Assembly (NCBI GenBank): GCA_021797365.1 | Contig: JAJZZU010000049.1 | Coordinates: 1-11,686 of the forward strand | Direction of reading: 5' to 3' | Length of the DNA: 11,686 nt | Source: Pseudomonadota bacterium | GTDB lineage: Bacteria; Pseudomonadota; Gammaproteobacteria; Acidiferrobacterales; Acidiferrobacteraceae | Shown here: in pieces, positions 6,098-11,686 of the stretch | How the letters are laid out: every line of letters starts with the position of its first letter | How positions within the stretch are numbered: position 1 is the stretch's first letter | The notes under the pieces: generated by a model | The model's input: the letters and a program-made list of their open reading frames with translations, nothing else | Databases searched by the model: none | Told to the model about the DNA's origin: nothing | Program-made: the position numbers and the translations under genes

Positions 6098-7147
6098 ATG
6101 GCCATAAAGCACTTGGAGGTGGAAGGCGTACGGTGTCTCGCGACAACCTCGTGGAACCTGGATCCAGGCGTTAATGTTGTGATCGGGGAAAACGGCGCGG
6201 GCAAGACGAGTCTCCTTGAAGCGATCAGTCTGGTGTGCACGGGCAAGGCCTTGCGGCCTGGTAGTAGCCGAGGGGCGATCACACAGGGGCAGAACCGATT
6301 ACGGGTAGGGGCGACCTTCGGTGAGGGGCTGGAGGCTGGGGATTTGGTCTATGAAAGGACGCGTTCGCAGCGTGTCTGGAAGTTGAACGATGGGATGTTG
6401 CGGTCGGCGGCGCTCGCCTATGAGCTGGTGCCGGTGATGGTGTTTAACCCCGAGGCACATTACGCGGTCTTGCAGGATGCAAACGCCCGCCGGGCCGGCA
6501 TGTACTGGGGAATGTTCCACGTGGAACCTTTATTTCTGGAGACGTGGAGGCGCTACCAGCGCCTGCTGCGCCAACGGAACGCCGCATTGCGCCTGCACGA
6601 CTCAACCTATCGATTATTCGAGCCGGGGCTCATTCAGACAGGTCTGGTATTGGCGCAATTCTGGCGGAGGACGGTAGAGGCCATCGGCGCGCCATTCGCG
6701 TCATTGACCGAGCGCCTGGGCCTGGGGATGCCCGCAGAAACGCGGTGGCGCCCGGGATGGGATGGGGAATCCTTGGCTGAGGCCCTGGAGCAGAGTCGAT
6801 CCGGTGATGAACGGCTGGGATATACGCAGGTCGGGCCGCACCGTGCGGATATCGTGTTCGAGGTGAAGCAGCGCGCGATTCAAGAAGTGGCGTCTCACGG
6901 TCAACAAAAGATAGTGGTCAGTGCCTGGCGGTTGGCGGTCGTGCAACTGGTTGCGGAAAAAGGCCGCAGGGCGCTCGTGTTACTCGATGATCTCGCAGCG
7001 GAGCTGGATCGACGGCGGCGGGCGGCATTTTATGAAACACTCATTACGCTGAACCTTCAAGCGGTGGTCACCGCCATGGAGCCCGAACCCCTTCCCTCCC
7101 CTATTCCCATGTTCCACGTGGAACATGGTCATCTGCGCGGACCTTGA
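6098..7147 (+). CDS. recF: DNA replication/repair protein RecF, carrying two parS sites in its coding sequence
   Basis: RecF is an SMC-like ABC ATPase that, with RecO and RecR, loads RecA at gaps. The 349-aa product (E. coli 357) shows Walker A GENGAGKTS (30-38, Lys36), RLLRQRNAALR (155-165), GYTQVGPHRADI (241-252), signature SHGQQK (266-271; SRGQLK in E. coli) and Walker B with D-loop ALVLLDDLAAELD (292-304). The usual FRN near residue 12 is replaced by VRC, and the sequence is more divergent than DnaA or GyrB, but all ATPase motifs are intact, so it should be active. Codons 139-143 and 338-342 both encode MFHVE, and both lie within 16-bp parS palindromes. The corresponding E. coli segments are CFHNE and MFTVE. 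It starts at ATG 6098, 33 nt after dnaN; gyrB follows 45 nt downstream. Confidence 0.95.
   Translation: MAIKHLEVEGVRCLATTSWNLDPGVNVVIGENGAGKTSLLEAISLVCTGKALRPGSSRGAITQGQNRLRVGATFGEGLEAGDLVYERTRSQRVWKLNDGMLRSAALAYELVPVMVFNPEAHYAVLQDANARRAGMYWGMFHVEPLFLETWRRYQRLLRQRNAALRLHDSTYRLFEPGLIQTGLVLAQFWRRTVEAIGAPFASLTERLGLGMPAETRWRPGWDGESLAEALEQSRSGDERLGYTQVGPHRADIVFEVKQRAIQEVASHGQQKIVVSAWRLAVVQLVAEKGRRALVLLDDLAAELDRRRRAAFYETLITLNLQAVVTAMEPEPLPSPIPMFHVEHGHLRGP
6513..6528. other. parS centromere site 1 (ParB-binding), inside recF
   Basis: TGTTCCACGTGGAACC matches the bacterial parS palindrome TGTTCCACGTGGAACA at 15 of 16 bases; the last base is C. ParB (Spo0J) loads at such sites and spreads, acting with ParA to segregate origins. 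The site is about 1.6 kb right of the predicted oriC. It lies in frame over recF codons 139-143 (Met-Phe-His-Val-Glu), with silent codon choices (TTC, CAC, GTG, GAA) that complete the palindrome. Confidence 0.85.
7110..7125. other. parS centromere site 2 (perfect), inside the 3' end of recF
   Basis: TGTTCCACGTGGAACA is a 16/16 match to the parS consensus, and the symmetry extends to a 22-bp perfect palindrome at 7107-7128. It lies over recF codons 338-342 (again Met-Phe-His-Val-Glu), 20 nt before the recF stop, and 582 bp from the first site measured between palindrome centres. There is no T-run after it, so a transcription terminator is unlikely. Confidence 0.9.
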
Positions 7148-9610
<2,463 letters not shown>

Positions 9611-9618
9611 AGACCTCT

Positions 9619-9855
9619 ATGGACGACGCCTATCGACCCATCCCTTGTGCGGTTCAGGATCGTTATGAGCGCGCTATTATCACTGGGCAACCGCTCTCCC
9701 TGGACTGGCCCAGCGGCGATCTGCGATTGAACGACCGTGTGCGCATCCTCGATCTCGAGACCGCCCAGGGGGCCGAGTATGTGCGCTTCGCAGACCGCCA
9801 CGGCCGCATCCACCGCGTGCGCCTGGACCACGTGCGTCTCCACGACGACCCCTGA
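9619..9855 (+). CDS. rof: Rof-like Rho-binding antiterminator family protein
   Basis: A 78-aa protein that resembles Rof (YaeO), which in E. coli binds Rho and inhibits termination. Family features seen here are the opening YRPIPC (residues 5-10; E. coli TYQPINC), a short helix after it, a central small beta-barrel-like region with DRVRILDLE, then GAEYV and a basic RVRLDHVRL end that aligns with the E. coli RLDKI segment. It starts at ATG 9619, 8 nt after the gyrB stop, with only a weak GAGA upstream, so it is probably translated from the gyrB message. The stop is 40 nt from the end of convergent trmB. The assignment rests on a short motif match; an unrelated small RNA-binding protein of similar fold is the main alternative. 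Confidence 0.7.
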   Translation: MDDAYRPIPCAVQDRYERAIITGQPLSLDWPSGDLRLNDRVRILDLETAQGAEYVRFADRHGRIHRVRLDHVRLHDDP

Positions 9856-9858
9856 TAC

Positions 9859-9880
9859 CGGTCGCCGCGCGCCCTGACCG
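9859..9880. terminator. Possible bidirectional terminator between rof and trmB
   Basis: The 40-nt convergent gap contains CGGTC (9859-9863) and GACCG (9876-9880), which can pair around a 12-nt GC-rich loop. The stem is short and there is no T-run on either strand, so intrinsic termination is doubtful. Its position between convergent genes is the main argument for it. Confidence 0.2.
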
Positions 9881-9895
9881 ATCGCGGCCCAACCG

Positions 9896-10554
9896 TCAGC
9901 GGGTATCCGCTGCCCTGTGAAATCGCAGGTCGCAGGCCGCCTGGCCCAGCCCGAGGCCGCGCCGCTCGAAGCGTGTCCAGGGGCGCTCTTCCCTCCCGCA
10001 TCCACTTAAGACCAAGGCCGGGACCGATGCCGCCGCCTCAAGCACGGCGTCCGCATAAGGCGCCCAGTCCGTGGCGATATGCAAGACCCCCCCGAAGCGG
10101 AGGATGCGTGCCGCCTCCCGGAGAAACGGGCCCTGCACGAGCCGTCTCTTATGGTGGCGGGTCTTGGGCCAGGGGTCGGGAAAAAATACCTGTATGGCCG
10201 CGATCCGCTGATCGGGGATATGGCGAAACACGTCATGCACATCGGCCTCGATCACGCGCACGTTTGTAAGCCCCGCCTGCTCGATACCGCGCAACGCCTT
10301 CACGAGACCCGCGCGATAGACCTCGACCCCGACATAGTCGCGCGCCAAATCCGCCGCCGCTAAAGTCAGTAACGACTCACCATCTCCAAACCCTATATCT
10401 AATACGACCTCCCGACACCCTTCGCCCAGTCTGTGCCACTCATGGTCGGCGACCGCAAACCGCCCCCAGAGGCGCTCGCGCGCGGCCCTGGCAGCATTGC
10501 CCAGAGGCCGCTCACGGCGCGCGTAGCTACGGATCTCGCGAGGATGAAGTCCGC

Positions 10555-10558
<4 letters not shown>
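9896..10558 (-). CDS. trmB: tRNA (guanine-N7-)-methyltransferase
   Basis: TrmB uses S-adenosylmethionine to methylate G46 in the variable loop of many tRNAs. The 220-aa product has the N-terminal [11 protein letters not shown], the SAM-binding motif I DIGFGDG (54-60), acidic YVGVEV (75-80), EADVHDV, the family hallmark [16 protein letters not shown] (125-140), TDW (163-165) and the C-terminal [11 protein letters not shown] (195-205), which aligns with the tRNA-binding T-x-F-E-x-R-G motif. The start is GTG 10558, overlapping the thiG stop by 3 nt (GTGA), a sign of translational coupling; the family N-terminus allows no later start. It is the last gene of thiS-thiG-trmB, an order also known in pseudomonads. 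Confidence 0.96.
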
Positions 10559-11343
<785 letters not shown>

Positions 11344-11345
11344 CC

Positions 11346-11546
11346 CTAACCACCCCCAATCGCCTGAACAATCTCGATCCGATCACCGTCCCGCAGAACA
11401 CGGTCGCCATGCTGGGCGCGCGGGACGATCTCGTGGTTGATCTCGACCGCGACGCGCTTGCCCACAAGCCCCATCTCGAGCAACAGGGCCATGAGGGCCA
11501 CGGGCTCGGGGAGCGTACGAGACGCTCCGTTCACATAAATCTGCAT
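11346..11546 (-). CDS. thiS: Sulfur carrier protein ThiS
   Basis: A small ubiquitin-like protein whose C-terminal glycine is adenylated and thiocarboxylated to carry sulfur to ThiG. From ATG 11546 the product is 66 aa, the E. coli length. It opens [20 protein letters not shown], has [12 protein letters not shown] in the middle (E. coli LAINQQIVPR) and ends [14 protein letters not shown], with the required Gly-Gly tail. The frame could instead begin at GTG 11558 (four more residues), which has AGGG 4 nt upstream; the ATG matches the family start but its nearest Shine-Dalgarno is 16 nt away, so the choice is open. It is the first gene of thiS-thiG-trmB. The activating enzyme ThiF and the glycine oxidase or ThiH partner are not in the window. 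Confidence 0.93.
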   Translation of the reverse strand: MQIYVNGASRTLPEPVALMALLLEMGLVGKRVAVEINHEIVPRAQHGDRVLRDGDRIEIVQAIGGG

Positions 11547-11558
11547 AGACAATGGCAC

Positions 11559-11608
11559 GCATCCCTAAAAAGCGATATATTGTATTGCCTCAAAGGCCGT
11601 CCGGCTAT
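11559..11608. promoter_or_regulatory. Divergent leader region between thiS and tRNA-Gly
   Basis: The 50-60 nt between the thiS start and the tRNA hold an AT-rich core (11574-11587, GATATATTGTATTG) that could supply -10 elements in both directions: TATATC on the minus strand for thiS, TATATT at 11576-11581 on the plus strand for the tRNA. Neither has a good -35. The gap is too short for a thiamine pyrophosphate riboswitch. Confidence 0.25.
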
Positions 11609-11682
11609 GCGGGTGTAGTTCAATGGTAGAACTTCAGCTTCCCAAGCTGATAGCGAGGGTTCGATTCCCTTCACCCGCTCCA
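11609..11682 (+). tRNA. tRNA-Gly (anticodon CCC)
   Basis: A complete 74-nt cloverleaf. The acceptor stem is GCGGGTG/CACCCGC with discriminator T and an encoded CCA. The D arm is GTTC/GAAC, and the anticodon stem TCAGC/GCTGA encloses loop TTCCCAA, giving anticodon CCC (reads GGG). The variable loop is 4 nt. The T stem GAGGG/CCCTT (one G-T pair) encloses loop TTCGATT. It lies divergently from thiS. Confidence 0.95.
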
Positions 11683-11686
11683 CCGC

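Noticed and set aside
5339..6112. 257-codon open frame on the minus strand opposite dnaN
   Set aside because: It lies entirely antisense to a clear sliding-clamp gene (plus its short downstream gap), has a His/Arg/Pro-rich composition typical of a GC-rich shadow frame, and shows no recognisable motif.
7107..7128. 22-bp palindrome as the recF transcription terminator
   Set aside because: No T-run follows, it lies inside the coding sequence, and the 16-bp core is an exact parS match.
11586..11605. Small inverted repeats (GCCT/AGGC and GCCG/CGGC) before the tRNA as a terminator or attenuator
   Set aside because: Stems of only four pairs with no T-run; expected by chance in GC-rich DNA.

Overview
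The window looks like the chromosomal replication-origin region of a GC-rich, non-enteric gammaproteobacterium. Every gene is recognisable, and the two-sided layout around the origin is the standard one: mnmE-yidC-yidD-rnpA-rpmH leftward, dnaA-dnaN-recF-gyrB rightward. The DnaA, GyrB and RnpA sequences are clearly gammaproteobacterial. The periplasmic domain of YidC is unusually basic and His-rich, with very few Asp/Glu, which is typical of exported domains in acidophiles. An acidophile, for example an Acidiferrobacter-like lineage, is therefore a reasonable but unproven guess.

Left arm (1-3224, minus strand): a tight operon rpmH, rnpA, yidD, yidC, mnmE (cut by the left edge), with gaps or overlaps of only a few bases. 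It encodes ribosomal protein L34, the RNase P protein, two membrane-insertion factors and a tRNA-modifying GTPase. A promoter with a perfect -35 lies upstream of rpmH. rpmH is only 44 codons and is easily overlooked.

Origin (3225-4960): the rpmH-dnaA gap holds the divergent promoters, with one perfect DnaA box on the -35 of the likely dnaA promoter. The dnaA-dnaN gap (4721-4960) is the best oriC candidate. It has a cluster of DnaA boxes, then a perfect box followed by a GC-rich spacer, a TAA-triplet (DnaA-trio-like) run and an AT-rich stretch.

Right arm (4961-9855, plus strand): dnaN, recF and gyrB, then a small Rof-like (Rho-binding antiterminator) gene. Two near-perfect 16-bp parS palindromes lie inside recF, each encoding the peptide Met-Phe-His-Val-Glu at a conserved RecF motif. 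The ParB segregation sites are thus written into the recF coding sequence about 1.6-2.3 kb from the origin.

Far right (9896-11682): a minus-strand operon thiS-thiG-trmB (thiamine thiazole synthesis and tRNA m7G46 methylation), convergent with gyrB-rof. It is followed by a plus-strand tRNA-Gly(CCC) gene with an encoded CCA end.

I found no mobile element, CRISPR array or defence system, and no evidence of a previously undescribed multi-gene system. The most interesting signals are the recF-embedded parS pair, the oriC architecture and the gyrB-rof linkage.
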